Source: Rhodobacter sp. (lineage in GTDB: Bacteria > Pseudomonadota > Alphaproteobacteria > Rhodobacterales > Rhodobacteraceae). Taken from it: a stretch of DNA of 64,000 nucleotides. This document shows, one piece after another, positions 16,198 through 24,774 of this stretch. The translations under genes were made by a program, and so were the position numbers. The stretch is taken from contig JACKKE010000005.1 of NCBI GenBank assembly GCA_020637595.1, positions 190,397 through 254,396 on the forward strand. The letters are read 5' to 3'. The notes beneath the pieces are model-generated. The model saw only the letters and a program-made list of their open reading frames with translations. It did no database searches and was not told the origin of the DNA. The stretch's first letter is position 1. Each line of letters begins with the position of its first letter.

Positions 16198-17190
16198 ATG
16201 TTCGCAAAACTCACCACCGCCGTGACGCTGGCCGCCGGTCTGGCCGCTGGCGCCGCACAGGCCGACACGCTGCGCTTCTCCAGCTTCGAGCCGCCGGTTG
16301 CCTTTGTGACCGCCACCGTGTTCCCGCAATGGGCCGAGAACGTCGCCGCCGCCACCAACGGCGAGGTGACCGTGCAGATGTTCCCCGGCGGCACGCTGGG
16401 CCGTTCGCCGGCGCAGCAGCTGCAGATGGTCGAAGACGGCGTGGCCGACATCGCCTTTCTGGTGCCGGGCTATAACCCGGGCGTGTTCCCGGGGCTCAGC
16501 GTCGGTGAGCTGCCGTTTACCGTGACCAACGCCGTCGATGGCTCGCGCGCCATGTGGCAGATGTTCGAGCAGGGCCTGCTGGCAGGCGAGTTCGACCGCG
16601 TCAAGGTGCTGGGCGTCTTCACCACCGCACCGCAGGCGGTCGCCACCGTCGGTTCGGTGATGATGCCCGAGGACATCCGTGGCATGAACCTGCGCGCCTC
16701 GTCGCCGATGCTGCTGGGGGCGATCGAATCGATGGGCGCCGTGGCCGTGGGCGGAATCACCGCGGCAAACCTGGCCGAAAGCATCTCGCGCGGGGTCATC
16801 TCGGGGTCGTTCAACGACTGGAACGCGATGCGCAGCTTCCGCGTGGCCGAGGCCGTCGACCATGTGCTGGAGGTTCCGATGGGCACCTCGCCGCTGATGG
16901 TCGTGATGAACCGCGCCCGGTTCGACGCGCTGACCCCTGAGCAGCAGGCGGCCATCGATTCGGTGTCCGGCGCGGCCTTCTCGGAGCTGTTCGGCGCGGC
17001 CTTTGACGGTCAGTGCGCTGCGGTGCGGGCCGATGCGGTGGCCGAAGGCCGCCTGACCATCACCACCCCGTCGCAAGAGCAGTTGGACGCCTGGCGCGTT
17101 GCCTCGCAGCCGTCGACCGATGCCTGGCTGGCGCAGGATCCGGCCAATGCGGTCCTGCTCGACGCCTTCCGGGCGGCGATGGCACACTGA
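16198..17190 (+). CDS. TRAP transporter solute-binding protein (DctP type)
   Basis: A 330-residue secreted protein whose signal peptide ends near AGAAQA-DT (residue 22). The mature part has TRAP receptor features: FSSFEPPVAFVTATVFPQWAENV, FPGGTLGRSPAQQLQMVEDGVADIAF, PEDIRGMNLRASS and a later MGTSPLMVVMNRARFDALTPEQQAAID. It would deliver substrate in the periplasm to the QM permease. It has its own upstream operator, and a hairpin follows the stop. Gene order QMP is not the usual PQM order. A Shine-Dalgarno GGGAGG precedes the ATG. Confidence 0.92.
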   Translation: MFAKLTTAVTLAAGLAAGAAQADTLRFSSFEPPVAFVTATVFPQWAENVAAATNGEVTVQMFPGGTLGRSPAQQLQMVEDGVADIAFLVPGYNPGVFPGLSVGELPFTVTNAVDGSRAMWQMFEQGLLAGEFDRVKVLGVFTTAPQAVATVGSVMMPEDIRGMNLRASSPMLLGAIESMGAVAVGGITAANLAESISRGVISGSFNDWNAMRSFRVAEAVDHVLEVPMGTSPLMVVMNRARFDALTPEQQAAIDSVSGAAFSELFGAAFDGQCAAVRADAVAEGRLTITTPSQEQLDAWRVASQPSTDAWLAQDPANAVLLDAFRAAMAH

Positions 17191-17198
17191 CGACACCG

Positions 17199-17224
17199 GG
17201 GCGGGCGCGGACCTTCGCCCGCCC
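17199..17224 (+). terminator. Hairpin between the TRAP binding protein and the dioxygenase gene
   Basis: A perfect 9-bp stem GGGCGGGCG / CGCCCGCCC with an 8-nt loop and TTTC after it lies 8 bp past the stop. In binding-protein operons such hairpins often give partial termination or mRNA stabilisation, raising the binding protein relative to downstream genes. Confidence 0.55.
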
Positions 17225-17244
17225 TTTCACCACAGGAGGCCGTC

Positions 17245-18198
17245 ATGGATATCGTTGCACTTGGATACCTCGGGATCACCTCGAAGCGCCCGGACGACTG
17301 GACCGGCTATGCCACGTCGCTGCTGGGCATGCAGCTGGTCGACCGTGGAGGCGCGACCCGGGCCTTCCGCATGGACAACCGCAAACAGCGGCTGGTGGTG
17401 ACCGATGGCGACGACGGGCTGGGCTTCATGGGCTGGGAAGCGGCGGACGCCGGTGCGCTGGACCGGCTGGCCTCCAGACTGGACAACGCCGGGATCCGTG
17501 TCGAACTGGCCCCGCAGTCGCTGGCCGACGAACGCTTTGTCGACCGTCTGATCCGCTTTCAGGATCCCGAGGGCAACGTCAACGAGGTGTTCAGCGGCCA
17601 GCACATCGACATGGACCGCTTTGTCCCCGGCCGGCCGATCAGCGGTTTCAAGACCGGCGCGATGGGCATGGGGCACGCGGTTCTCAAGGTGATCGACGCC
17701 GACCGCCAGATGCAGTTCTACCGCGACCTTCTGGGGTTCCGCCTGTCAGACTATTCGTCGAAACCCTATCCGCTCTATTTCTTCCATGTGAACGGGCGTC
17801 ACCACAGCTTTGCAATGGTCGGGCTGGGCACGCGGGGGTTCCACCACTTCATGGTGGAATACGAAAGCCTCGATGACATGGGGCAGGGCTATGACCTGGC
17901 GCTGCTGGACCCGGAGCGTGTGGCCTTTACGATGGGGCGGCACACCAACGACTACATGACCAGTTTCTACACGCACACGCCCTCGGGGTTCTTCATCGAA
18001 TCGGGCTATGGCGGCTATGTGATCGACCCGGCCAGCTGGCAGCCGCACGAAACCTTCGATGGCCCCAGCCTGTGGGGGCACGACCGCACCTATATGCCGG
18101 AAAAGCAGCGCAAGGAGATCGAGGGGCTGCGGCTGGATCTGGCGCGGCGCGGGGTGCGCGGACCGAACTGCCCGTGGCTGGAAAGCGTGCGTGGCTGA
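17245..18198 (+). CDS. Type I extradiol (VOC-fold) ring-cleavage dioxygenase
   Basis: A 317-residue protein with two VOC domains, each with betaalphabetabetabeta repeats, as in BphC-type catechol dioxygenases. By motif, iron ligands are likely His144 (MGMGHAVLKV), His201 (GFHHFMVE) and Glu252 (SGFFIESGYGG). Candidate active-site histidines are His186 or His187 (GRHHSF) and His244 (FYTHTPSGFF). It would cleave the catechol made by the MhpA-like hydroxylase next to one hydroxyl. MhpB itself is a type II enzyme, so this cluster differs from the E. coli mhp operon. AGGAGG precedes the ATG. It overlaps the next gene by one base. Confidence 0.85.
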   Translation: MDIVALGYLGITSKRPDDWTGYATSLLGMQLVDRGGATRAFRMDNRKQRLVVTDGDDGLGFMGWEAADAGALDRLASRLDNAGIRVELAPQSLADERFVDRLIRFQDPEGNVNEVFSGQHIDMDRFVPGRPISGFKTGAMGMGHAVLKVIDADRQMQFYRDLLGFRLSDYSSKPYPLYFFHVNGRHHSFAMVGLGTRGFHHFMVEYESLDDMGQGYDLALLDPERVAFTMGRHTNDYMTSFYTHTPSGFFIESGYGGYVIDPASWQPHETFDGPSLWGHDRTYMPEKQRKEIEGLRLDLARRGVRGPNCPWLESVRG

Positions 18199-19016
18199 TG
18201 GGTGGCTTTCGCTTTGCCCCCGGTGCGCGCTATCGCATGCCGGTGCTGTTTGGACCCACGGTCGGCCCCCGGCAGGGGCCGCAGGGCCAGACCTATGACC
18301 TGACGAATGCCCCCTTCACGCAAACGAGCGTCCGGTTCCTGTCCGAGGGCGCGGCGCTCGACGCCCTGCTGCCCGAGCGGTTCGCCCTCGATGGCGATCC
18401 GGTGGTGACGGTCGAGCACACGATCCTGCACGACCTCGGCTGGCTGGGCGGGCGCGCCTATTCGATGCTGGGTGTCAAACTGCCGGTCATGTTCGACGGT
18501 CGCGACAGGGTGCTGCGCGGCGATCTGCTGACCGTCCTGTGGGAAAACCGGCCCGAGCCGATCCTGTCCGGGCGCGAGGAGCTGGGCTTTGCCAAGCTCT
18601 TCTGCGACCTGCCCGAGCCGCAGGTGGTGGACACGCGCCGGATCTGCCGCGCCAGCTGGGACGGGTTCACCTTCTGCACGCTCGACCTCGACGACCTGGC
18701 CGAGGCGCCGGTGCCCCAAGGCGCGGCCAGGGATGGCACGCTGCATTATGCCTATCGCCCACCCTTCGACGGCGCGACGCATGAGGATTGTGTGACGGTG
18801 ATGCTCAGCCCTGCGCCGCGCGTGCCGGCGCGGGCGATCGAACACCGAACCGGCCGCGCCCGGATCGCCTGGCATCCGGCCACGTTCGAACAGCTTCCGA
18901 CCATGTTCCAGGTCGTCAACACCCTCGCCGCGCTGCCGGTGGTCGAAGACCTCGGCGGCCGTGTCCTGCGTGGTGCGGGCCGCAGCGATCTGGCCGACCA
19001 GCACGCGGTCGCCTGA
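18198..19016 (+). CDS. Acetoacetate decarboxylase-like protein
   Basis: A 272-residue protein of the ADC superfamily. The segment SGREELGFAKLFCDLPEPQ carries Lys133 at the position of the Schiff-base lysine of acetoacetate decarboxylase (canonical ...PKK...). The second lysine of that pair is Leu here. Other ADC-like features are GDLLTVLWENRPEPIL and TGRARIAWHPATFEQLP. Relatives include decarboxylases, aldolase-dehydratases and cyclases, so the reaction is uncertain. Its place after a ring-cleavage dioxygenase suggests action on a ring-fission product. The start overlaps the upstream stop (TGATG). Confidence 0.7.
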   Translation: MGGFRFAPGARYRMPVLFGPTVGPRQGPQGQTYDLTNAPFTQTSVRFLSEGAALDALLPERFALDGDPVVTVEHTILHDLGWLGGRAYSMLGVKLPVMFDGRDRVLRGDLLTVLWENRPEPILSGREELGFAKLFCDLPEPQVVDTRRICRASWDGFTFCTLDLDDLAEAPVPQGAARDGTLHYAYRPPFDGATHEDCVTVMLSPAPRVPARAIEHRTGRARIAWHPATFEQLPTMFQVVNTLAALPVVEDLGGRVLRGAGRSDLADQHAVA

Positions 19017-19052
19017 CCCTTTTCCGATAGTCCGAAGACACGAGGATCCCCG

Positions 19053-19895
19053 ATGAAGCTTCTTTCCTATACCCTGGCCGACGGCACGCCGTCCTATGGC
19101 ATCGTCGATGGCGGCAAGGTCCGCGATGCGGGCGATGCACTGCGGGCGCGCTATGCCGATCTGCGGGCGGTGCTGGCAGCCGATGCCGTGAGCGAACTGG
19201 TGTCCTCGGACGGCGACGAACTGGCGCTGGAGGCGCTGACCCTGCTGCCGCCGGTCCCGAACCCCGACAAGATCCTGTGCATCGGCCTGAACTATATGTC
19301 GCACATCAAGGAAACCGGCCGCGACAAGCCGAAATTTCCGGCGATCTTTACCCGCTACCCGTCCTCGCTGGTCGGCCACGGGGTGCCCATCGTGCGCCCG
19401 CATGTGTCGAAGGACTTCGACTATGAGGGCGAACTGGCGGTGGTGATCGGCAAGCCCGGGCGCTACATCAAGCCCGAGGACGCGCTGGATCACGTCGCGG
19501 GCTATACCTGCTTCAACGACGGCACGATCCGCGACTATCAGATTCACACTTCGCAGTTCTGGCCGGGCAAGAGCTTTGACAACACCGGCTCGATGGGGCC
19601 GTGGATCGTCACCCCGGACGAGATCGGGGATATCCGGGCCCAGACCCTGACCACCCGCATCGACGGCGGGGTCGAGCAGCAGGCGGGCATCGACGATCTG
19701 GCCATCTCGATCCCGGAAATCATCGCCTATTGCTCGACCGTGACGCGGCTGCTGCCGGGCGATGTGATCGCCACCGGCACCCCCGGCGGCGTCGGCAAGT
19801 TCCGCAAGCCACAGCTCTATCTGGTGCCCGGGATGGTGGCCGAGGTCGAGATCACCGGCATCGGCACCCTGTCGAACGCGGTCGTCGACGAATGA
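19053..19895 (+). CDS. Fumarylacetoacetate hydrolase (FAH) family protein
   Basis: A 280-residue FAH-fold enzyme with the metal-binding core KDFDYEGELAVVIGK (Glu-x-Glu type acidic ligands), GYTCFNDGTIRDYQ, SFDNTGSMGPWIVTPDEI and GDVIATGTPGGVG. FAH family members hydrolyse C-C bonds of acylpyruvates or act as hydratases, isomerases or decarboxylases on ring-fission products. It is well placed to process the dioxygenase product. The paralogue in module D is of the same length. The gene overlaps the quinone oxidoreductase gene by 4 bp. Confidence 0.88.
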   Translation: MKLLSYTLADGTPSYGIVDGGKVRDAGDALRARYADLRAVLAADAVSELVSSDGDELALEALTLLPPVPNPDKILCIGLNYMSHIKETGRDKPKFPAIFTRYPSSLVGHGVPIVRPHVSKDFDYEGELAVVIGKPGRYIKPEDALDHVAGYTCFNDGTIRDYQIHTSQFWPGKSFDNTGSMGPWIVTPDEIGDIRAQTLTTRIDGGVEQQAGIDDLAISIPEIIAYCSTVTRLLPGDVIATGTPGGVGKFRKPQLYLVPGMVAEVEITGIGTLSNAVVDE

Positions 19896-20896
19896 TCCCT
19901 GCCGAGATGCGCGCGGTCGGGCTGAACGGCGCCGGTGGTCCCGAAGTGTTGGTGCCGGTCACCCTGCCGGTGCCGCATCCGGGGGCGGGGCAGGTGCTGA
20001 TCCGCGTGCAGGCGGCCGGCGTGAACCGGCCCGACATCGCCCAGCGCGAGGGCCGCTATCCGGTGCCCGCCGACGCCAGCCCCATTCCGGGGCTGGAGGT
20101 TGCCGGGCGCATCGCCGTTCTGGGTGACGGGGTCAGCGACTGGGCGGTGGGGGACGCGGTCTGCGCGCTGGTTCACGGTGGCGGCTATGCCGATTATGCC
20201 GTGGCCGACGCGGGCACGGTGCTGCCGGTGCCCGAGGGCCTCGACATGGCGATGGCCGCGGCGCTTCCCGAGGTCGTGCTGACCGTCGAGGTCAACATGA
20301 TCCAGCGCGCCGGGCTGACGTCGGGCGAGACGGTGCTGATCCACGGCGGATCCAGCGGCATCGGCAGCCACGCCATCGAACGGGCGCTGGCGCAGGGCGC
20401 GACGCCGATCGTCACGGTCGGCACCGAGGCCAAAGCCGACTGGTGCCGGGCGCTGGGGGCGGCGCTGGCGATCAACTATCGCACCCAGGATTTCGAGGCC
20501 GAGGTTCGCGCCTTTACCCAAGGGCGCGGCGTCGATGTGGTGCTGGACATGGTCGGCGGCCCCTATGTGGCGCGAAACCTGCGCAGTCTGGCGCTGGATG
20601 GGCGGTATGCGCTGATCTCGTTGCAGGGCGGGCGTGATGTGCAGGCCAGTTTCGAACCCGTGCTGCGCAACCGGCTGACGATCACCGGATCGACGCTGCG
20701 GCCCCTGCCGCCGGCGCGCAAGGCCGTTCTGACGACCGAGGTCCGGCGGACGGTCTGGCCGATGATCGCAGCCGGCGCGATCCGTCCGCGCCTCTCCCAC
20801 CGGTTCCCGCTGGAACAGGCCGCCGACGCCCATCGCGCGATGGAAAGCCCCGACCACCGGGGCAAGATTGTCCTCGATGTCGCGGCGGATCGCTGA
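19892..20896 (+). CDS. NAD(P)H-quinone oxidoreductase-like, zinc-free MDR (PIG3 type)
   Basis: A 334-residue medium-chain reductase with an N-terminal GroES-like domain (GAGQVLIRVQAAGVNRPDIAQREGRY) and a Rossmann domain (ETVLIHGGSSGIGSHAIERALAQG). The alcohol-dehydrogenase zinc ligands are absent, as in quinone oxidoreductase/PIG3 proteins. The GVNRPDxxQRxGxYPxP motif is typical of that subfamily. It likely reduces an enoyl or quinone intermediate. It is last in the module and converges on pcaR with a 9-bp gap. Confidence 0.82.
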   Translation: MIPAEMRAVGLNGAGGPEVLVPVTLPVPHPGAGQVLIRVQAAGVNRPDIAQREGRYPVPADASPIPGLEVAGRIAVLGDGVSDWAVGDAVCALVHGGGYADYAVADAGTVLPVPEGLDMAMAAALPEVVLTVEVNMIQRAGLTSGETVLIHGGSSGIGSHAIERALAQGATPIVTVGTEAKADWCRALGAALAINYRTQDFEAEVRAFTQGRGVDVVLDMVGGPYVARNLRSLALDGRYALISLQGGRDVQASFEPVLRNRLTITGSTLRPLPPARKAVLTTEVRRTVWPMIAAGAIRPRLSHRFPLEQAADAHRAMESPDHRGKIVLDVAADR

Positions 20897-20905
20897 TCCG
20901 GGGTC

Positions 20906-21664
20906 TCAGCGCAGGACGCGGCGCAGGTCGTCCTGAACCGCGGTCAGCGCGCCCAGGAACCGCTCGGGCAGGGTTTCGACCGGGGCTTGTGCGGCGGCAA
21001 GGCCCAGGTTCAGCGCGGCGACGGTGCGACCGCGGGCATCGAACAGCGGGACTGCAAAGGACCGCAGGCCCATTTCCACCTCCTGATCGTTGATCGCATA
21101 GCCCTGCGTGCGGATCTGCCGCAGTTCGGTCATCAGCGCCTCGGGATCGGTCAGGGTCCGGTCGGTCAGGGCGGGCAGGGGGCCCGGACCCAGAATGGCG
21201 CGGGCCTGATCCTCGGGCAGCGCGGCCAGCAAGACCCGGCCCATGCTGGTGCAATGGGCGGGCAGGCGTGAACCCGGCATCAGGGCAATCGACATCACCT
21301 TTTTCTGAGCGGCGCGGGCGATATAGACGATCTCGGTGCCGTCGAGGATCGACACCGAGGTGCTTTCTCCGATCCGCTCGGATAGCGAGTCGAGCATCGG
21401 TTGCACAATCTGCGGCAGCGGCATCGCCGCCAGACAGGCGGTGCCCAGCCGCAGCACGCGCGGCGTGAGCGTGAAGAACTTGCCGTCATAGTCCGCATAG
21501 CCGCCGTGTGCCAGGGTCAGCAGGCACCGCCGCGTGGTGGCGCGGTCGAGGCCACTGGCCGCAGCGGCCTCGCTGATCGACTGACGGGGACGGTCGGCGG
21601 TAAAGGTCTCGATCACCCGCAGCCCCTTGGCCAGCCCCCCCATCAGGTCGCGATCCGCGGTCAT
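20906..21664 (-). CDS. pcaR: IclR family pca regulon regulator PcaR/PcaU
   Basis: A 252-residue IclR regulator. The winged helix (SISEAAAASGLDRATTRRCLLTLAHGGYADYDGKFFTLTPRVLRLG) and the effector domain (GESTSVSILDGTEIVYIARA, GSRLPAHCTSMGRVLLAALP) match the PcaR/PobR/PcaU branch that responds to beta-ketoadipate pathway intermediates. It is divergent from pcaIJF, and a 15-bp sequence identical to the PcaR/PcaU recognition sequence lies just upstream of its start. Activation of pcaIJF by beta-ketoadipate is expected from the family. Confidence 0.9.
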   Translation of the reverse strand: MTADRDLMGGLAKGLRVIETFTADRPRQSISEAAAASGLDRATTRRCLLTLAHGGYADYDGKFFTLTPRVLRLGTACLAAMPLPQIVQPMLDSLSERIGESTSVSILDGTEIVYIARAAQKKVMSIALMPGSRLPAHCTSMGRVLLAALPEDQARAILGPGPLPALTDRTLTDPEALMTELRQIRTQGYAINDQEVEMGLRSFAVPLFDARGRTVAALNLGLAAAQAPVETLPERFLGALTAVQDDLRRVLR

Positions 21665-21676
21665 GGCGGCCCTTTC

Positions 21677-21691
21677 GTGCGATTATCGAAC
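21677..21691. promoter_or_regulatory. PcaR-type operator upstream of pcaI and pcaR
   Basis: Read on the minus strand, this is GTTCGATAATCGCAC, the 15-bp sequence known from Pseudomonas/Acinetobacter pca promoters. A further half-site ATCGCAC follows at 21712 on the plus strand, giving inverted GTGCGAT ... ATCGCAC arms across about 40 bp. Confidence 0.85.
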
Positions 21692-21774
21692 ATCATCACT
21701 ATATCGCACAAAGCGGATGGACGAAAGCCCCGCCGACGCCGTATCCCAAAGCCGCATTCACCGAGGAGGGTATC

Positions 21775-22509
21775 ATGGACAAGACCCTGCCCGACCTCGC
21801 CTCTGCCGTGGCAGGGATCGAGGACGGCATGAGCGTGATGATCGGCGGCTTCGGGGGATCGGGTTCACCGATCGAGCTGATCCATGCGCTGATCGACCGG
21901 TTTCTGGCGACCGGGCATCCGAAGAACCTGACGGTCGTCAACAATAACGCCGGCAACGGGCATGTCGGGCTGGCCGCGCTGATCGAGGCGGGCATGGTCG
22001 CCAAGCTGATCTGCTCGTTCCCGCGCTCGGCCGATCCGGTGGTCTTTACCGAACGCTACCAGGCCGGCGAGATCGCGCTGGAACTGGTGCCGCAGGGCAC
22101 CCTGGCCGAGCGGATCCGCGCTGGTGGGGCGGGGATCCCGGCTTTTTACACGCCGACCAGCTATGGCACCGATCTGGCCGCCGGCAAACCGGTCGAGGAG
22201 TTCGACGGCCGGCCCTATGTGCAGGAACGCTGGCTCAAGGCCGATTATGCGCTGGTCAAGGCGCATCGGGGCGACCGGCTGGGTAACCTGACCTATCGCA
22301 TGGCCGCGCGCAATTTCGGCCCGCTGATGTGCATGGCGGCAAAGACTGCCATCGTGCAGGTCAGCGCCGTGGTCGAGCCCGGCGCGATCGACCCCGAGGC
22401 GGTGGTGACGCCCGGGATCTTTGTCCAGGGCGTGGTCGAGGTCGCGAACCCGGTGCAGGAAGAGGATCTGAACCGCGCCAACGCGCGCTATCCGGAGGCC
22501 GCGGCATGA
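21775..22509 (+). CDS. pcaI: 3-oxoadipate CoA-transferase subunit A
   Basis: The alpha subunit (244 residues) of succinyl-CoA:3-oxoadipate CoA-transferase activates beta-ketoadipate to its CoA ester. The glycine-rich GGFGGSGSPIELIHALID and NNAGNGHVGLAALIEAG motifs, and GTDLAAGKPVEEFDGRPYV, fit PcaI. GAGGAGGG precedes the ATG. The stop overlaps pcaJ (ATGA), as usual for coupled subunits. Divergent pcaR and the PcaR box predict induction by beta-ketoadipate. Confidence 0.95.
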   Translation: MDKTLPDLASAVAGIEDGMSVMIGGFGGSGSPIELIHALIDRFLATGHPKNLTVVNNNAGNGHVGLAALIEAGMVAKLICSFPRSADPVVFTERYQAGEIALELVPQGTLAERIRAGGAGIPAFYTPTSYGTDLAAGKPVEEFDGRPYVQERWLKADYALVKAHRGDRLGNLTYRMAARNFGPLMCMAAKTAIVQVSAVVEPGAIDPEAVVTPGIFVQGVVEVANPVQEEDLNRANARYPEAAA

Positions 22510-23171
22510 GACTGACCCCCACGCAGATGGCCTGGCGCGCCGCGCAGGATATCGAGGACGGCGCCTATGTGAACCTGGGGATCGGGCTGCCGGAAAAGGT
22601 CGCGCAGTTCCAGCCGCCCGGCCGTCAGGCGATCTTTCACACCGAGAACGGCGTCCTCGGCTTTGGCGAGGCGCCGCCCGCCGGGCAGGAGGACTGGGAT
22701 CTGATCAACGCCGGCAAGAAAGCCGTGACGATCAAACCCGGCACCGCCTTCTTCCACCATGCCGACAGCTTTGCGATGGTGCGCGGCGGGCATCTGGATG
22801 TGGCGATCCTGGGCGCCTATGAGGTCGCGGAAACCGGCGATCTGGCGAACTGGTCGACGGGTCCGCGGGGGGTGCCGGCGGTGGGCGGGGCGATGGACCT
22901 CGTGCATGGGGCCAAGCGCGTCGCGGTGATGATGGATCACGTCACCAAGGACGGTAAACCGAAGCTCTTGCACCGCTGCACCTTGCCGCTGACCGGCGTT
23001 GGCTGCGTCACGCGGATCTATTCCAGCCATGCGGTCATCGACATCGTGCAGGGCAGTTTCGTGCTGCGCGAAAAGCTCGCGGGCTTGACCCTCGAGGCCT
23101 TGCAGGCGATGACCGGCGCCACCCTTCACACCGACGGCCCCGTGGCCGACCTGATCGCACCGGAGCTTTGA
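22506..23171 (+). CDS. pcaJ: 3-oxoadipate CoA-transferase subunit B
   Basis: The beta subunit (221 residues) contains the catalytic glutamate motif FHTENGVLGFGEAP near residue 45 and the GGHLDVAILGAYEVAETGDLANW region typical of PcaJ/SCOT-beta proteins. MDHVTKDGKPKLLHRCTLPLTG is a further family hallmark. It overlaps pcaI by 4 bp and ends one base before pcaF, indicating tight coupling. Confidence 0.95.
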   Translation: MRLTPTQMAWRAAQDIEDGAYVNLGIGLPEKVAQFQPPGRQAIFHTENGVLGFGEAPPAGQEDWDLINAGKKAVTIKPGTAFFHHADSFAMVRGGHLDVAILGAYEVAETGDLANWSTGPRGVPAVGGAMDLVHGAKRVAVMMDHVTKDGKPKLLHRCTLPLTGVGCVTRIYSSHAVIDIVQGSFVLREKLAGLTLEALQAMTGATLHTDGPVADLIAPEL

Positions 23172-23172
23172 G

Positions 23173-24375
<1,203 letters not shown>

Positions 24376-24389
24376 TCCTCCAGGCCACG

Positions 24390-24430
24390 AACCCCGGCCG
24401 CTGGCAGGCGCGCCCAGGCCGGGGTTTTCT
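24390..24430. terminator. Bidirectional terminator between pcaF and the tautomerase gene
   Basis: A perfect 10-bp stem AACCCCGGCC / GGCCGGGGTT (17-nt loop) is followed by TTTTCT on the plus strand. On the minus strand the loop side continues into non-U sequence, so it mainly serves pcaF. Confidence 0.8.
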
Positions 24431-24762
24431 CATTTCAGGGCGACATAGGTTGCCGGATCCAGAGCGTCCGCGCGCACGGCGGTGTGCGTGCCGGTGGCTG
24501 CTGCGACGATCTGGCGAAACACCGTCGAGGCCGCAGTGATCCGGTCGCGCGTGCGCTGCGGGGTCAGCAGATACTGATACTCGACATTCGCCAGCGGCTG
24601 ATCGGGCAACCCGGTCACGCCGATTACCGCAAGCTGACAGGCCGAGATATCGACCGACAGCTCGCGGCACAGGGCCGTGCGCAGGGCGGGCAGCATCGCC
24701 TGGATCTCGGTCGCCCGCGCGGCCAGAACCCCGTGATCGACGTAGATCTTGACGTTGGGCAC
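24430..24762 (-). CDS. Tautomerase-superfamily protein
   Basis: A 110-residue protein beginning MPNVKIYVDHGVL. After Met removal an N-terminal proline would be exposed, the catalytic base of the 4-oxalocrotonate tautomerase superfamily. The spacing of a following helix and the second beta-alpha unit (SVDISACQLAVIGVTGLPDQPLANVEYQYL) resemble 5-carboxymethyl-2-hydroxymuconate isomerase-like or monomeric tautomerases. It lies 12 bp after the TfdB-like hydroxylase gene, suggesting isomerisation of an enol intermediate of the same pathway. Confidence 0.68.
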   Translation of the reverse strand: MPNVKIYVDHGVLAARATEIQAMLPALRTALCRELSVDISACQLAVIGVTGLPDQPLANVEYQYLLTPQRTRDRITAASTVFRQIVAAATGTHTAVRADALDPATYVALK

Positions 24763-24774
24763 CCCGCTGCTCCC

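Noticed and set aside
15222..16451. 409-codon antisense frame across the dctM-dctP region
   Set aside because: Low-complexity His/Arg/Asp-rich translation, opposite two well-supported TRAP genes.
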